A stretch of 64,000 nt of DNA from Arcobacter cloacae (GCF_013201935.1 NZ_CP053833.1:2356001-2420000); one strand, 5' to 3'. Shown: positions 27,663 to 40,021, numbered from the stretch's first letter. The notes: a model not told the origin generated them from the letters alone. Numbers and translations: made by a program.

Positions 27663-27710
27663 GTTTATTTCAAAAATTATAAAATAATTATATGATAATT
27701 ATATGATTTT

Positions 27711-29000
27711 TTATAAATTTAAATAATTTGATAGAATATATAAGCAAAAAACACAAATCACATACATTTTTATAGCATATGATATATTTATCATAAAAAT
27801 CTCTTTTGCACTACAATTATATCTTGCTACTATTGTAAGATTTAATCCAGAAAATGGTGAAGTAGAAACGGTTGTTGACCAAGCCATCAAAAAAGTTAAT
27901 GCTAAAAGGGTATGGTTTACACTACTTAAATAATCTCCAATTATTGAAATAGTAATTATTGGATGAATCCCTACAAACGATAAAATTATAAAAACTAAAA
28001 GAAGTAAAGAAGCTATTTTCCAATCAAAATTTGTAAATGGTAAATTAAAATCTAAACCTATTAAAATAGAGCCAATGATTATTCCAAACATTCCTGCAAC
28101 TAAAAAAAGTGAGATTTCACTCTTCATCTTTGGTAACTCATCAATAATATGAACTATTAAAAATCTAAAAGAGTTTTTTATGCCTTTTTTAATAGGTAAG
28201 ATAAATAAAGTCATAATTATAGAAAATAGTGAAATTAAAATGATTACTTTTATATCTGGAAAATAACTATTTGTGATTAAAACTAATAAAGCTAATAAAA
28301 ATGGTAAAAAAAGTGAATTAAAAGATAATGGATAGCCATAAAAATTATCTATATCATAAGAGCTGTTTTTTATTACATCATAATAAGTTATTATAAAAGC
28401 TATAAAGGCAAGAACTAATCCATTAATTATTATTACAGAACTATTTAATTTAGGAGCATAAGTAATAGCTGCAGCAAAAGCAACAAAAAAAGGTGACCAG
28501 TAAGCATCACTTGAAAAAGCTCTTGTTAAAAGAATAATTTGAGATTTACTTAATGGTGCTTTTTTATACATTTTATCTGCTACTAATATTAAAGATGAAA
28601 GATTAATTACAGAACCAAAAAGATGGACACTAAGATAAGTTTTTATAAAAGAATTTTTACCTTTTGGTAAACTAGAAGTTTTATCTTTCTTTGGCATTGC
28701 AATTAATCTTAAAAAACCAACTCCGATTAAAAGTGTTAATAAATATTGATTTACTGTAAATATTTTAATGAAATTTATTTCAAAATTATTAACTAAAACA
28801 ATTATATATGCTAAAAAACTAAATAATAAAAGTATAATAATTAAGATTTTATTTTTGAGTGTAGAAAAGAGAAATAAAAATGCAATCCAAGCGAAAATTC
28901 CAGCAAGAATAATCATATTATTTTGAAAAAAATATGCATATATAGTTACTAAAAAAGATAAAAATATTAAAATCCCTGAAATTTTAGATAGTATAATCAT
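27711..29000 (-). CDS. Polytopic membrane transporter-like protein of unknown substrate
   Basis: 429 residues, about twelve hydrophobic helices, ending SNYLNL. Loops near the middle (RAFSSDAYWSPFFVAFAAA) and near the C-terminus (MAWSTTVSTSPFSGLNLTIVARY) look like the two half-membrane hairpins of ion-transporter-superfamily carriers, where Ser/Thr/Pro-rich tips bind anions. I cannot name a family. The gene ends three bases before the DMT transporter gene begins its own 3' end and is cotranscribed with it. Confidence 0.65.
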   Translation of the reverse strand: MIILSKISGILIFLSFLVTIYAYFFQNNMIILAGIFAWIAFLFLFSTLKNKILIIILLLFSFLAYIIVLVNNFEINFIKIFTVNQYLLTLLIGVGFLRLIAMPKKDKTSSLPKGKNSFIKTYLSVHLFGSVINLSSLILVADKMYKKAPLSKSQIILLTRAFSSDAYWSPFFVAFAAAITYAPKLNSSVIIINGLVLAFIAFIITYYDVIKNSSYDIDNFYGYPLSFNSLFLPFLLALLVLITNSYFPDIKVIILISLFSIIMTLFILPIKKGIKNSFRFLIVHIIDELPKMKSEISLFLVAGMFGIIIGSILIGLDFNLPFTNFDWKIASLLLLVFIILSFVGIHPIITISIIGDYLSSVNHTLLALTFLMAWSTTVSTSPFSGLNLTIVARYNCSAKEIFMINISYAIKMYVICVFCLYILSNYLNL

Positions 29001-29003
29001 TTA

Positions 29004-29891
29004 TTAATTTTCATTCCTTTTAAAAAAAATTGACAAATAAATTCCTAATGCAATAAATATCGTTCCTATTAAATGATACCCTTGTACTTTCTCTTTTAAA
29101 AATATATACGCTAATATTGCTCCAAAAATTGGCATTAAATGTGCAAATTGCCCAGCTTTATTTGCTCCTATTTCTATTGTTGCTTTATTCCAAAAATAAA
29201 ATGAAAGTATTGATGGAAAAATTACAATATAAGCTAAAGAGTATAAAACCTCTTTATTTTCTAAAAATGAAAACTCTAAACTATAACCTTGATATATAAA
29301 TACTAAATACAAAATAAATGTTCCTATTAATGTAGTTATAGAAAAAAACTCCAAAGAATTTAACTCTTTTGGTTTATACTTTAATAATACTGAATATAAA
29401 GCCCAATCTATACATGCAGCTATTATCCATAAATCTCCAACAGTAAAATGCAAATCTAATATATGATTTAGTTCACCTTTTAAAATTAGATAAATAACTC
29501 CAATTGTTGATAAAAAAACTCCAAAAAGCTGCAATTTATTAATTGAACTTTTGAAAATTATTACAGAAAAAATTATGATAAATATTGGTGTGCTAGAATT
29601 TATCAATAAAGCATTTGTTGCTGTAGTTGTTTGTAAACCATAATATAAAAATGTATTAAATCCAGCAATTCCTAATCCACCTAAAACAAATAAAATCACA
29701 TACTCTTTTTTTAATACAATTAATAAATTTCTATAATGAATTAAAATAAAAGGTAACAAGATTAGAAGTACAAAAAACCATCTATAAAAAGATAATTCGA
29801 TTGGGCTAATATCATTTGAAATTAATCTTCCAAAAACAAAATTTCCAGACCAAAAAAGTACGCATAAAACTAAAAGAATATAATATTTCAT
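29004..29891 (-). CDS. EamA/DMT-family transporter
   Basis: 295 residues with ten predicted helices in two EamA repeats: the first includes FWSGNFVFGRLISNDISPIELSFYRW, the second begins near VGDLWIIAACIDWALYSVLLK. Members export metabolites or amino acids, and the substrate is unknown. It is followed at once by the 429-residue membrane protein. Confidence 0.9.
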   Translation of the reverse strand: MKYYILLVLCVLFWSGNFVFGRLISNDISPIELSFYRWFFVLLILLPFILIHYRNLLIVLKKEYVILFVLGGLGIAGFNTFLYYGLQTTTATNALLINSSTPIFIIIFSVIIFKSSINKLQLFGVFLSTIGVIYLILKGELNHILDLHFTVGDLWIIAACIDWALYSVLLKYKPKELNSLEFFSITTLIGTFILYLVFIYQGYSLEFSFLENKEVLYSLAYIVIFPSILSFYFWNKATIEIGANKAGQFAHLMPIFGAILAYIFLKEKVQGYHLIGTIFIALGIYLSIFFKRNEN

Positions 29892-30017
29892 AAATAACTT
29901 TCAAACTTTTTCGTATTATACAAAAAAGAGATAATATGAAACTTTTTTTATAATTTATGCGATTTTTATGCGATTAAAATATCCATTTATCTATAATTAC
30001 ACAAAAAAAGGATTATT

Positions 30018-30563
30018 TTGTTAAGACTTGGTTCAAACTCACCAACTCGTGCATTAATTTTAAAAAATTTTGGTATTGATTTTATTCAAAATGGTGGAGA
30101 TTTTGATGAAGATTCAATAAAAACTACTAATCCTAAATCATTTTGTTATGAAGCTACAAAAGGTAAATTTAATGAACTTTATAACAAATATGGAATTGAG
30201 GATATGCCTTTATTAGTAGCTGATAGTGTTGTAACTTGTGAAGGAAAACTTCTAAGAAAAGCAAAAGATTTAAATGATGCAAAAACTATGCTTGAACTTC
30301 AAAGTGAAAATATAACTTCTGTTATAACTTGCATGATTTATAAATCAAAAGTTAAAGAAATTATAGATATTTCTGTAACTACTTATGAGTTTAAAAAATT
30401 TGATAAAAATCATATGGATGAATATTTAAGTTCTGGTGAATGTTTTGGAAAAGCTGGAGCTATAATGGTTGAAGGTTTTTGTAAACCATATATTAAAAAA
30501 GTTGTAGGTTATGAAAGTACCGCTATGGGGTTATGTGCTGAAAAATTAAAAATGTTTATATAA
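30018..30563 (+). CDS. maf: Maf-like nucleotide pyrophosphatase
   Basis: 181 residues from a TTG start preceded by AAAAAAAGGA. The N-terminal LRLGSNSPTRALILKNFGIDF corresponds to the S-x-S-P-x-R signature of the Maf family, and PLLVADSVVTCEGK carries the catalytic aspartate region. Maf proteins hydrolyse noncanonical or modified nucleoside triphosphates and have been tied to septum inhibition. The gene is monocistronic with a convergent terminator. Confidence 0.88.
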   Translation: MLRLGSNSPTRALILKNFGIDFIQNGGDFDEDSIKTTNPKSFCYEATKGKFNELYNKYGIEDMPLLVADSVVTCEGKLLRKAKDLNDAKTMLELQSENITSVITCMIYKSKVKEIIDISVTTYEFKKFDKNHMDEYLSSGECFGKAGAIMVEGFCKPYIKKVVGYESTAMGLCAEKLKMFI

Positions 30564-30588
30564 TTTAAGAGGAATAAATCCTCTTAAA
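30564..30588. terminator. Bidirectional terminator between maf and the cytochrome c peroxidase gene
   Basis: A perfect 10-bp stem (30564-30573 with 30579-30588) and a five-base loop lie directly after the maf stop codon and three bases before the end of the leftward gene. U-rich ends exist in both directions. Confidence 0.75.
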
Positions 30589-30590
30589 TA

Positions 30591-31616
30591 TTAATCAAAA
30601 GATGGTTTTTCAGTCTCTATTGTAGATTCTGGTAATTGTGGGTAAATAATTTCAGGTTTTGTTCCTTTTAATGCTTTTAAGAACGTAACTATCTCTGCTG
30701 CATCAGCATCTGAAATTTGAATTCCTAATTGAACAGAACCCATTTCCTTAACTGCTTCATTTAATGACCAAATTTGCCCATTGTGGAAATATGGAGCTGT
30801 TTCAGTAATATTTCTTAGAGTTGGAGTTTTAACCATACCATTAGCATCACCTTTAAAGTCACCAACATTTGTAAATTTATATTGAGCTGCTACTTGGAAT
30901 GGTTGCATAGTTCCACCTAATGCTATTCCATTATGACAAGATGTACAACCTTTATCAATAAATTTATTTAAACCTTTTTTCTCTTCATCACTTAAAGCTT
31001 TTTCATTTCCATTTAAATAATCATCAAATCTTGATGGAGTTACTAATGTTTTTTCAAAAGTTGCTATAGTTGCAGTGATTTTTTCAAAATCTATTTTTAC
31101 ATCTTTTCCATAAGCACCTTTAAACTCTTCAACATATGCAGGAATTGAGTTTATTCTTTGCTCAACTAATGGAGCTGGTGCTGCCATTTCAGGACCTGCT
31201 TGAACTGGACCTTGTGCTTGATCAGCTAAATGTGGACTTCTTCCATCCCAAAATTGAGCTTTAAAAAATACTGAATTATAAACTGTTGGTGAATTTAAAT
31301 GATGAGGATTTGCTGTCCAACCATGACCAATAGCAGCAGGAACACCATCTGCTCCACCTAAAGCTAAATTGTGACATGTATTACATGAAATAAGATTACT
31401 TCTTGAAAGTCTTGGATCAAAATATAACTTTTTACCTAATTCAACTTTTGCGTCTGTAATAGGATCATTTTTATCATCTATTAATTTCATTATTTCTGCT
31501 TTTGTTGCAGGAATTGCCTCTAAACCACTATTTTTTGCTTTTGTTAACAATGAACTATCTGCAAATAATGAACTTGCTCCTAAAAGACATACAGCTAAAG
31601 ATGCGACTAATTTCAT
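30591..31616 (-). CDS. Diheme cytochrome c peroxidase
   Basis: 341 residues. A signal peptide at 1-19 ends SLFADS. Two heme motifs, CNTCH (78-82) and CTSCH (224-228), lie in LISCNTCHNLALGG and KGCTSCHNGIALGG, and QFWDGRSPHLADQA is a family signature. The enzyme reduces periplasmic hydrogen peroxide with electrons from soluble cytochrome c. It is monocistronic, with GAAGGAG before the start codon. Confidence 0.95.
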   Translation of the reverse strand: MKLVASLAVCLLGASSLFADSSLLTKAKNSGLEAIPATKAEIMKLIDDKNDPITDAKVELGKKLYFDPRLSRSNLISCNTCHNLALGGADGVPAAIGHGWTANPHHLNSPTVYNSVFFKAQFWDGRSPHLADQAQGPVQAGPEMAAPAPLVEQRINSIPAYVEEFKGAYGKDVKIDFEKITATIATFEKTLVTPSRFDDYLNGNEKALSDEEKKGLNKFIDKGCTSCHNGIALGGTMQPFQVAAQYKFTNVGDFKGDANGMVKTPTLRNITETAPYFHNGQIWSLNEAVKEMGSVQLGIQISDADAAEIVTFLKALKGTKPEIIYPQLPESTIETEKPSFD

Positions 31617-31761
31617 ATTATCTCCTTCTAATTAAATAATATTAACTATAGGATAAAGTTTATTAAATGAAAATTAATTTTATGCTTTTTTTGAATTTTT
31701 ATTATAAATTTTTCTTATAATACAAGACAAAAAAACTCCTATTTAAAGGGTTTTTTGTAGA

Positions 31762-31790
31762 AAAAACAAGATATTTTTTATCTTGTTTTT
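31762..31790 (-). terminator. Terminator after dxs
   Basis: AAAAACAAGA (31762-31771) pairs with TCTTGTTTTT (31781-31790). Reading leftward, the hairpin ends in a T-rich tail and lies 15 bases beyond the dxs stop codon. Confidence 0.8.
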
Positions 31791-31804
31791 CAAAGAAAAT
31801 AAAA

Positions 31805-33619
31805 TTATTTTATCTTTTTTATTAATTGTTCTGGAAGAATTTGAAGATGTTTTTCAACATCTTTTGTATCACCATGTTCTATAAAAGAATCTTCATATTC
31901 AAAAGATATTATTTCTATATTGAATATCTTTTCTTCATTTAAAACTTCTAAAATAGCACTAGAAACTCCACCTTGCTTTTGTGAATCACTAAATATGTAC
32001 CAAGTATCATACTTTTTAGATAAATTTATCAACATTTCTTTATCAATTGGCTTTACGAATCTTAAATCTAAAATTGTGATATCATCTTCATGTAAAATTT
32101 CTGTATCAATAGCTCTTGTAACACCAGCACCATAACCAATAAATAGTTTATTGCTTGTTCCTTCTTTTAAAAGTTCAGCTTTTCCTAATTCAAATTGAGT
32201 TGAAGGATAACTTAACTGTTTAAAAGCTCCTCTTGGATATCTAATTGCACTTGGACTATTTAGTGTATAAGCAAATTCTAAACCTAATTCTAAAGTTTTA
32301 TCATCACGTGGAGCAAATAAAATCATATTTGGAATAAATCTTAAATATGAAATATCAAAAGCTCCTTGATGTGTTTCTCCATCGTTTCCAACAATTCCTG
32401 CTCTGTCCATCGCAAAAACAACTGGTAGATTCATCAAACAGACATCATGAATTATTTGATCAAATCCTCTTTGTAAAAAAGTTGAATAAATAGTAATATA
32501 TGGTTTAAATCCCTCTTTTGCCATAGCAGCCATTGAAGTAACAGCATGTTGTTCAGCAATTGCAACATCCCAAAATCTATTTGGATATTTATCAATTAAT
32601 TTATTTATTCCCGTACCACTTGGCATCGCTGCTGTTACACCTACAATATTTTCATATTTCTGAGCTAATTCACACAAAGCATCAGCAAAAACAGCAGTTG
32701 CTGCTTTTGGTGCCTCTTTTTTTACAAAAGCTCCATCTTCAACATTAAAAGGACCTACTCCATGCCAGTGTTCATGTTGTCCTTCAGCTATTTTATAACC
32801 CTTTCCTTTTACAGTTCTTGCATGAACAATTACTGGTTTTCCCATGGCTTTAGCAATCTGTAATGTATCAATAATTTCAGCTATATCATGCCCATCAATA
32901 GGACCTATATAATCTATTCCCATCTCTTCAAATAAAATACCAGGAGTTATAAGTTTCATAGCTTCTTCCATTCTTTTTGCTATGTATGTTGTTCCTTCTG
33001 GCATATTTTTTTTAATAAATTTATCAACTTTTGCTTTAAAGCCTTGATAATATTTTCCTGCAAGTAATTTTGAAAGATATTTAGAGATAGCACCTATTGG
33101 CTTTGCAATAGACATTTCATTATCATTTAAAATAATAACAACAGGAAGTTTTAAATCACCCAGCTCATTTAATGCTTCATAAACCATCCCAGCTGTCATT
33201 GAGCCATCTCCAATCATAACGATTGGAACTCTGTTCTCTTTTTTTAATTCTATAGCTTTTGCGGCACCTACTGCTAATGAAATTGATGTTGAGCTATGAC
33301 CTGCAACAAAATAATCAGCAGGACTCTCTTTTGGTTTGGTAAAACCACTAAGTCCTCCAAATTGTCTTACTGTTTCAAACTCTTCCCATCTTCCCGTTAG
33401 AAGTTTATGAGGATAACATTGATGAGAAACATCGAATATAAAAGGATCACTATAAGCATCAAATACATAATGCATTCCAAGAGTTAACTCAACAGCTCCA
33501 AGGGTAGAAGAAAAGTGTCCACCCTTCCTTGATACCACATCAATAATCCTATCTCTTATCTCTTGTGATAGTGTTTCTAACTCTTTTAATGATTTATCTT
33601 TTATATCCATTTTTTTCAA
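31805..33619 (-). CDS. dxs: 1-deoxy-D-xylulose-5-phosphate synthase
   Basis: 604 residues. The thiamine diphosphate site begins at VMIGDGSMTAGMVYEALNELG and continues in DNEMSI. The transketolase core includes FDVSHQCYPHKLLTGR, GPIDGHD and AIAEQHAVTSMAAMA, and the C-terminal domain contains RYPRG. It makes DXP from pyruvate and glyceraldehyde-3-phosphate, starting the MEP isoprenoid pathway. It follows hisC by three bases. Confidence 0.97.
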   Translation of the reverse strand: MKKMDIKDKSLKELETLSQEIRDRIIDVVSRKGGHFSSTLGAVELTLGMHYVFDAYSDPFIFDVSHQCYPHKLLTGRWEEFETVRQFGGLSGFTKPKESPADYFVAGHSSTSISLAVGAAKAIELKKENRVPIVMIGDGSMTAGMVYEALNELGDLKLPVVIILNDNEMSIAKPIGAISKYLSKLLAGKYYQGFKAKVDKFIKKNMPEGTTYIAKRMEEAMKLITPGILFEEMGIDYIGPIDGHDIAEIIDTLQIAKAMGKPVIVHARTVKGKGYKIAEGQHEHWHGVGPFNVEDGAFVKKEAPKAATAVFADALCELAQKYENIVGVTAAMPSGTGINKLIDKYPNRFWDVAIAEQHAVTSMAAMAKEGFKPYITIYSTFLQRGFDQIIHDVCLMNLPVVFAMDRAGIVGNDGETHQGAFDISYLRFIPNMILFAPRDDKTLELGLEFAYTLNSPSAIRYPRGAFKQLSYPSTQFELGKAELLKEGTSNKLFIGYGAGVTRAIDTEILHEDDITILDLRFVKPIDKEMLINLSKKYDTWYIFSDSQKQGGVSSAILEVLNEEKIFNIEIISFEYEDSFIEHGDTKDVEKHLQILPEQLIKKIK

Positions 33620-33622
33620 ACT

Positions 33623-34729
33623 TTATTTTAAATTTTCTAATACTTCATCTAATTGTTCAAATACTTTTGTATTTTGCTCATTTCTTCCAATTGTAATTCT
33701 GATTGCATTTTGTCCATATCCAGTTAAATCTCTTACAATTACACCTTTTTCAAGAAGTTTTTGAGCAACTGTTTTTGATACAAATTTGTCACCAAACTTA
33801 ATAGTAATAAAATTTGTATAAGATGGAATATACTCAAATCCTCTTTTTTGTGCATATTCTTCATATCTTTCCATCTCTTCAAAGTTTTTAGCAATACAAA
33901 TATTTACAAACTCTTCATCTTTTAATGCTTCAATAGCTGCTGCTAAAGTTAAAGTTGTTATATTAAAAGGAGCTCTTAGTTTATATAATGTGTTGATAAT
34001 TTCAGGTTGAGCAATACCATATCCAACTCTCATTCCTCCAAGAGCATAAGCTTTTGAAAAAGTTCCTAAATATATAGCATTTGGGAAATTTGATATTAAA
34101 TCTTTTGCAACAATTCTTTTTTTCTCATCTTTAAAAGAAGCATACTCTTGATAAGCCCCATCAACAACAACTAAAGTCTCTTTATCAACTGTTTCTAAAA
34201 ATGCATAAACATCATCTTTATCTAAGCATTCACCTAAAGGATTGTTTGGTAAACATAAAAAGATTACATCTGCACCATGTTCTTTATAAAGTTTTGAAAA
34301 TTGCTCTAAATTGTGTTGGTCATCTTCAGTTTTAATGATTTTTGCACCTGTTTGTTTTCCATAAATTTCATACATTGCAAATGTTGTTTTTGCCATTAAA
34401 ATCTTTGAATCTTTTTCACATTTTGCATGTACACAATATTCTAAAATCTGGTCACTTCCAGAACCAATTATCACATGTTTATTTGTTACATCAAATTTTT
34501 TTGCTAATGCTTCTTTTAATTCATACATTGAATCATCAGGATAAACAAACATATTTTTAGCTAGTTCTTGAATTTTTTCAACAACTTTTGGACTTGTTCC
34601 ATATGGATTTTCATTTGAAGCCAATTTTATAACATCATTTGGATTTACTCCATACTCTCTTACAACCAATTCAATTGGTTTTCCAGCTTCATAAGTTGTA
34701 ACATTTTCTAATACTTGATTAAATTGCAT
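33623..34729 (-). CDS. hisC: Histidinol-phosphate aminotransferase
   Basis: 368 residues, PLP fold type I. Signatures include [16 protein letters not shown] at the N-terminus, IIGSGSDQI, the PLP lysine in [18 protein letters not shown] and the C-terminal [16 protein letters not shown]. It acts in histidine synthesis and probably also in aromatic amino acid transamination, consistent with pheA next door. In C. jejuni I recall fliF-fliG-fliH between hisC and dxs; they are absent here. Confidence 0.95.
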   Translation of the reverse strand: MQFNQVLENVTTYEAGKPIELVVREYGVNPNDVIKLASNENPYGTSPKVVEKIQELAKNMFVYPDDSMYELKEALAKKFDVTNKHVIIGSGSDQILEYCVHAKCEKDSKILMAKTTFAMYEIYGKQTGAKIIKTEDDQHNLEQFSKLYKEHGADVIFLCLPNNPLGECLDKDDVYAFLETVDKETLVVVDGAYQEYASFKDEKKRIVAKDLISNFPNAIYLGTFSKAYALGGMRVGYGIAQPEIINTLYKLRAPFNITTLTLAAAIEALKDEEFVNICIAKNFEEMERYEEYAQKRGFEYIPSYTNFITIKFGDKFVSKTVAQKLLEKGVIVRDLTGYGQNAIRITIGRNEQNTKVFEQLDEVLENLK

Positions 34730-34746
34730 CTACTTTTCCTATTATA

Positions 34747-35826
34747 TTAAATATCGTTAATCTCTTTTACATAAGAACCTAAAACTTTAACACTATTTGT
34801 GTGTTTCTGTAGGACTTTTTTAACATTTTCATCATCTTTATGACCATCAAAGTCAATAAAAAATATTGAATTTCCTTCAACAATATGAGATTTTATTTTA
34901 GTAAGATTAATTCCTGCTTCATTAAAATCTGTTAAAAATTCAACTAAAACCCCTTGTCTATCTGGGAATTTTACCAATATTGAAGTCTTATCATTTCCAC
35001 TTGGTGCATTTTCAAAATCACTAATTATAAAAAATCTTGTTTTATTGTTATCTTTATCTTCTATATTTTCAAATAAAATTGGAAGATTATTAAGTTTTGC
35101 TCCAACATGTGGACAAATGGCTGCACTTCCCTCTTCATTTGCTGCTATTTTTGCAGCTTTTGTAGTTGATTCTATTGGAATAAGTTCGGCTTCATCTAAA
35201 CCAAAATTTGTTAAAAATCTTCTACATTGTTCAAAGGCGATATCTTTTGAATAAATTCTTTTTATATCACTTACTTTATCACATTTCGTAGCAAGGGTGT
35301 GATGAATATCAAGAACAACTTCTGCGATAATTTTCAAGTCATAAGTGCTTAAACAGTTGATTGTATCTGTTACAATTCCATTTGATGAATTCTCAATTGG
35401 AACGACACCAAATTTCACTTTTTTTGTATTTACTTCTCTAAAAACACCTTTTATAGAACTAATTGCAATATATGAACTCATCGCTCCAAATCTAGCTTCT
35501 GCAGCTTGATGAGTAAAACTTCCTTCAGGTCCTAAATAACCAATATTTTCAGGTAGTTCTAAATTTCTTGAAATAGCAAATATTTCTAAAAACAAAGCTT
35601 CAATTGCACTTCTATTTAATAAACCATTTTTTTGTTTATTGATTTCTTCTAATCTATCAATAATCGCTTTTTCTCTTTCAGGTCTATAAATTGCTCCTCC
35701 ACTTTTTGCTTTTAATGCACCGACCTTGTGAACAATTTTCATCCTTTGATTTATTAAATCTAAAAGTTCATTATCTATTGAATCTAATTGATTTCTAAGT
35801 TCTAATAATCCATCTTCATTATTCAT
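34747..35826 (-). CDS. pheA: Chorismate mutase / prephenate dehydratase
   Basis: 359 residues in three parts. The AroQ chorismate mutase domain is at 1-90 (LDSIDNELLDLINQRMKIV, IYRPEREKAII). The prephenate dehydratase domain is at about 95-270 (GYLGPEGSFTHQAAEARFG, VPIENSSNG, TRFFIISD). The ACT regulatory domain is at about 275-355 (SILVKFPDRQGVL, then KIKSHIV). It makes phenylpyruvate, the phenylalanine precursor, and is probably feedback-inhibited through the ACT domain. Confidence 0.96.
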   Translation of the reverse strand: MNNEDGLLELRNQLDSIDNELLDLINQRMKIVHKVGALKAKSGGAIYRPEREKAIIDRLEEINKQKNGLLNRSAIEALFLEIFAISRNLELPENIGYLGPEGSFTHQAAEARFGAMSSYIAISSIKGVFREVNTKKVKFGVVPIENSSNGIVTDTINCLSTYDLKIIAEVVLDIHHTLATKCDKVSDIKRIYSKDIAFEQCRRFLTNFGLDEAELIPIESTTKAAKIAANEEGSAAICPHVGAKLNNLPILFENIEDKDNNKTRFFIISDFENAPSGNDKTSILVKFPDRQGVLVEFLTDFNEAGINLTKIKSHIVEGNSIFFIDFDGHKDDENVKKVLQKHTNSVKVLGSYVKEINDI

Positions 35827-35835
35827 AAATAAACC

Positions 35836-37044
35836 TTATTTTATAAACTCTTCTTCTAAAGCAATAATATCTTCAAAAGTCTCTCTTCTTCTAATTAATC
35901 TATCTTGACCATTTTCAATAGCAATTTCTGCAACTTTACCTCTTGTGTTATAGTTACTTGCCATTGTAAATCCATAAGCTCCAGCACTATAAATAGCAAC
36001 TAAATCATTATGTTCAGTTTTTGGTAATTCGATATTTTTTGCAAAAAAATCTCCACTTTCACAAACAGGACCTACAAGATTACAATCACAAAACTCTTTA
36101 TTATCATTTAAAACTTCAATTCTATGATAAGCATTATATAAAGATGGTCTGATTAAATCATTCATAGCCCCATCAACAATAACAAATCTTTTATTTCCAT
36201 TTACTTTTTCATATAAAACTTTTGTTACAAATGTTCCTGCATTTCCAACCATAAATCTTCCTGGTTCACAAACAACAGTTATGTCCAATCCAAACATTGT
36301 TTCTAAAACAGATTGTGCATATTCATTTGTATCTATCAAAGTTTCATCTTTATAAACAATACCTAATCCTCCACCAACATCCATAAATGATAAATCAATT
36401 TTTATTGCTTTTAAATTTCTTACTAAATCAGCAATAATTTTTACTGACTCTTTAATAGGTTCCAATTGAGTTAATTGAGAACCAATATGACAATGAATTC
36501 CAACTGGGTCTAAATTTTCACTATTTTTGCATTGAATATACATTCTTTTTGCTGTATCTATATCAACTCCAAACTTGTTTTCATGTAAGCCTGTTGATAT
36601 ATACGGATGAGTTTGTGGGTCAATATTTGGATTTACTCTTATTGATATTCTTGCAGTTTTTCCTAACTCTTTTGCAATTGCTTCAACTCTATTTAATTCA
36701 GCAGCACTCTCTACATTTATCATCAAAATATCAAATTCTAAAGCTTGTTTAATCTCTTCATCAATTTTTCCAACACCTGAAAATATAATTTTATATGGAG
36801 GAATACCAACTTTTAAAGCTCGTTTAACTTCTCCAATACTTACACAATCAGCACCTGCACCAAGTTGTGCTAAATGTTTAATAACACTTAAATTTGAATT
36901 CGCTTTAACAGCATAAGCAATCAAAGATTTTCTTGCTCTAAATGCACCTTTTAACTCTTCATATTGATTTGTAATGTGGTCAAAATCATAAACATAATAA
37001 GGTGTTTGATATTTATTTGCTAACTCTTTAAAATTTATATTCAT
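35836..37044 (-). CDS. lysA: Diaminopimelate decarboxylase
   Basis: 402 residues, alanine-racemase-fold PLP enzyme. YAVKANSNLSVIKHL holds the PLP lysine. HCHIGSQLTQLEP, SFMDVGGGLGI, CEPGRFMVGNAG and CESGDFFAKNIELP are family motifs. It makes lysine from meso-diaminopimelate. It is the first gene of the leftward lysA-pheA-hisC-dxs run, each gene 3-17 bases apart, so cotranscription is likely. Confidence 0.97.
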   Translation of the reverse strand: MNINFKELANKYQTPYYVYDFDHITNQYEELKGAFRARKSLIAYAVKANSNLSVIKHLAQLGAGADCVSIGEVKRALKVGIPPYKIIFSGVGKIDEEIKQALEFDILMINVESAAELNRVEAIAKELGKTARISIRVNPNIDPQTHPYISTGLHENKFGVDIDTAKRMYIQCKNSENLDPVGIHCHIGSQLTQLEPIKESVKIIADLVRNLKAIKIDLSFMDVGGGLGIVYKDETLIDTNEYAQSVLETMFGLDITVVCEPGRFMVGNAGTFVTKVLYEKVNGNKRFVIVDGAMNDLIRPSLYNAYHRIEVLNDNKEFCDCNLVGPVCESGDFFAKNIELPKTEHNDLVAIYSAGAYGFTMASNYNTRGKVAEIAIENGQDRLIRRRETFEDIIALEEEFIK

Positions 37045-37127
37045 TATTGTAATTATCCTATATTTAAAATCTTAATTTAAAATTTCATTAAATTTAAAAG
37101 TAAAATCTTTATTCTTCTTATTCTGAT

Positions 37128-38798
<1,671 letters not shown>

Positions 38799-38799
<1 letters not shown>

Positions 38800-40001
38800 T
38801 AGTTATCTTCCTCTATAACTAATGCTTTTACACCAGGTAATACTTTTCCTTCAATTAACTCTAAAGAAGCTCCACCACCTGTAGAAATAAATGTCATATC
38901 TTCTTCATCACCTGTAATTCTAACTAGATCAGCAGTATCTCCACCACCAACTACTGTTGTTGCATAAGAGCTTGCAACAGCATGAGAAACTTTTGTACTT
39001 CCTTTTGCAAATCTATCCATTTCATAAACACCCATTGGTCCATTCCATAAAATAGTATTTGCATCTGCTAAAGCTTCATTGAATAATAAAGCTGATGCAG
39101 GTCCAATATCTAATCCCATCCAACTTTTTGGCATCTCTTGAACTGTAACAATTTTTGCATTTGCTTCTGCATCAAAAGCTTCAGCAGCAACTATATCAAC
39201 AGGTAAATATAATTTAACTCCTAACTCTTTTGCTTCTTCCATAATTTTAATAGCTTCTGGAATTAAATCCTCTTCAACCAAAGATTTTCCAATTTCATAA
39301 CCTAAAGCTTTTAAAAATGTAAATGCCATTCCTCCACCAATAATTATTTTATCAACTTTTGGTACAAGATTATAAAGAGCTTCTAATTTTCCAGATACCT
39401 TTGAACCACCAACTATTGCAATAAAAGGTCTTTTTGGATTATGTATTATATGATGAAAAAATTTAATCTCTTTTGCCATCAAAAATCCAGCTGCTTTATG
39501 CTGTAAATCAAAATGTTTAGAAATACCTTCTACAGAGGCATGAGCTCTATGCGAAACTCCAAAAGCATCATTGATATAAACTTCAGCCATTGAAGCTAAT
39601 TTTGCACATAACTCTTCATCATTTTTAGTTTCACCAGCTTCAAATCTCATATTTTCTAAAAGTAAAATTTCACCAGCTTTCAAATCTTTTGCCATTTTTA
39701 ATGTTTCATCACAAACTACATTTGGAGCCATTTTAATATCTTGTTTTAAAAGAATATGTAATCTTTTTGCAATAGGAGCTAAAGAATATTTTTCTTCAAA
39801 TCCACCTTTTGGTCTTCCAAAATGAGAAGCTAATATAACAGAACAATCATTATCAATACAATATCTAATAGTATTTAAAGCACTTCTAATTCTTCTATCA
39901 TCAGTAATATTATTGTATTCATCCATTGGAACATTAAAATCACATCTTATAAATACTTTTTTTCCAACTATATCAATATTTTTAATCTCTTGTAGTTTCA
40001 A
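38799..40001 (-). CDS. pgk: Phosphoglycerate kinase
   Basis: 400 residues. [28 protein letters not shown] is the family N-terminus, SHFGRPKGG and [12 protein letters not shown] follow in the N-domain, and the ATP-binding C-domain has [24 protein letters not shown] and [13 protein letters not shown]. It makes ATP from 1,3-bisphosphoglycerate. It lies 20 bases after gapA in the same operon. Confidence 0.98.
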
Positions 40002-40021
40002 ACTATCTTCCTTGTTTTAAA

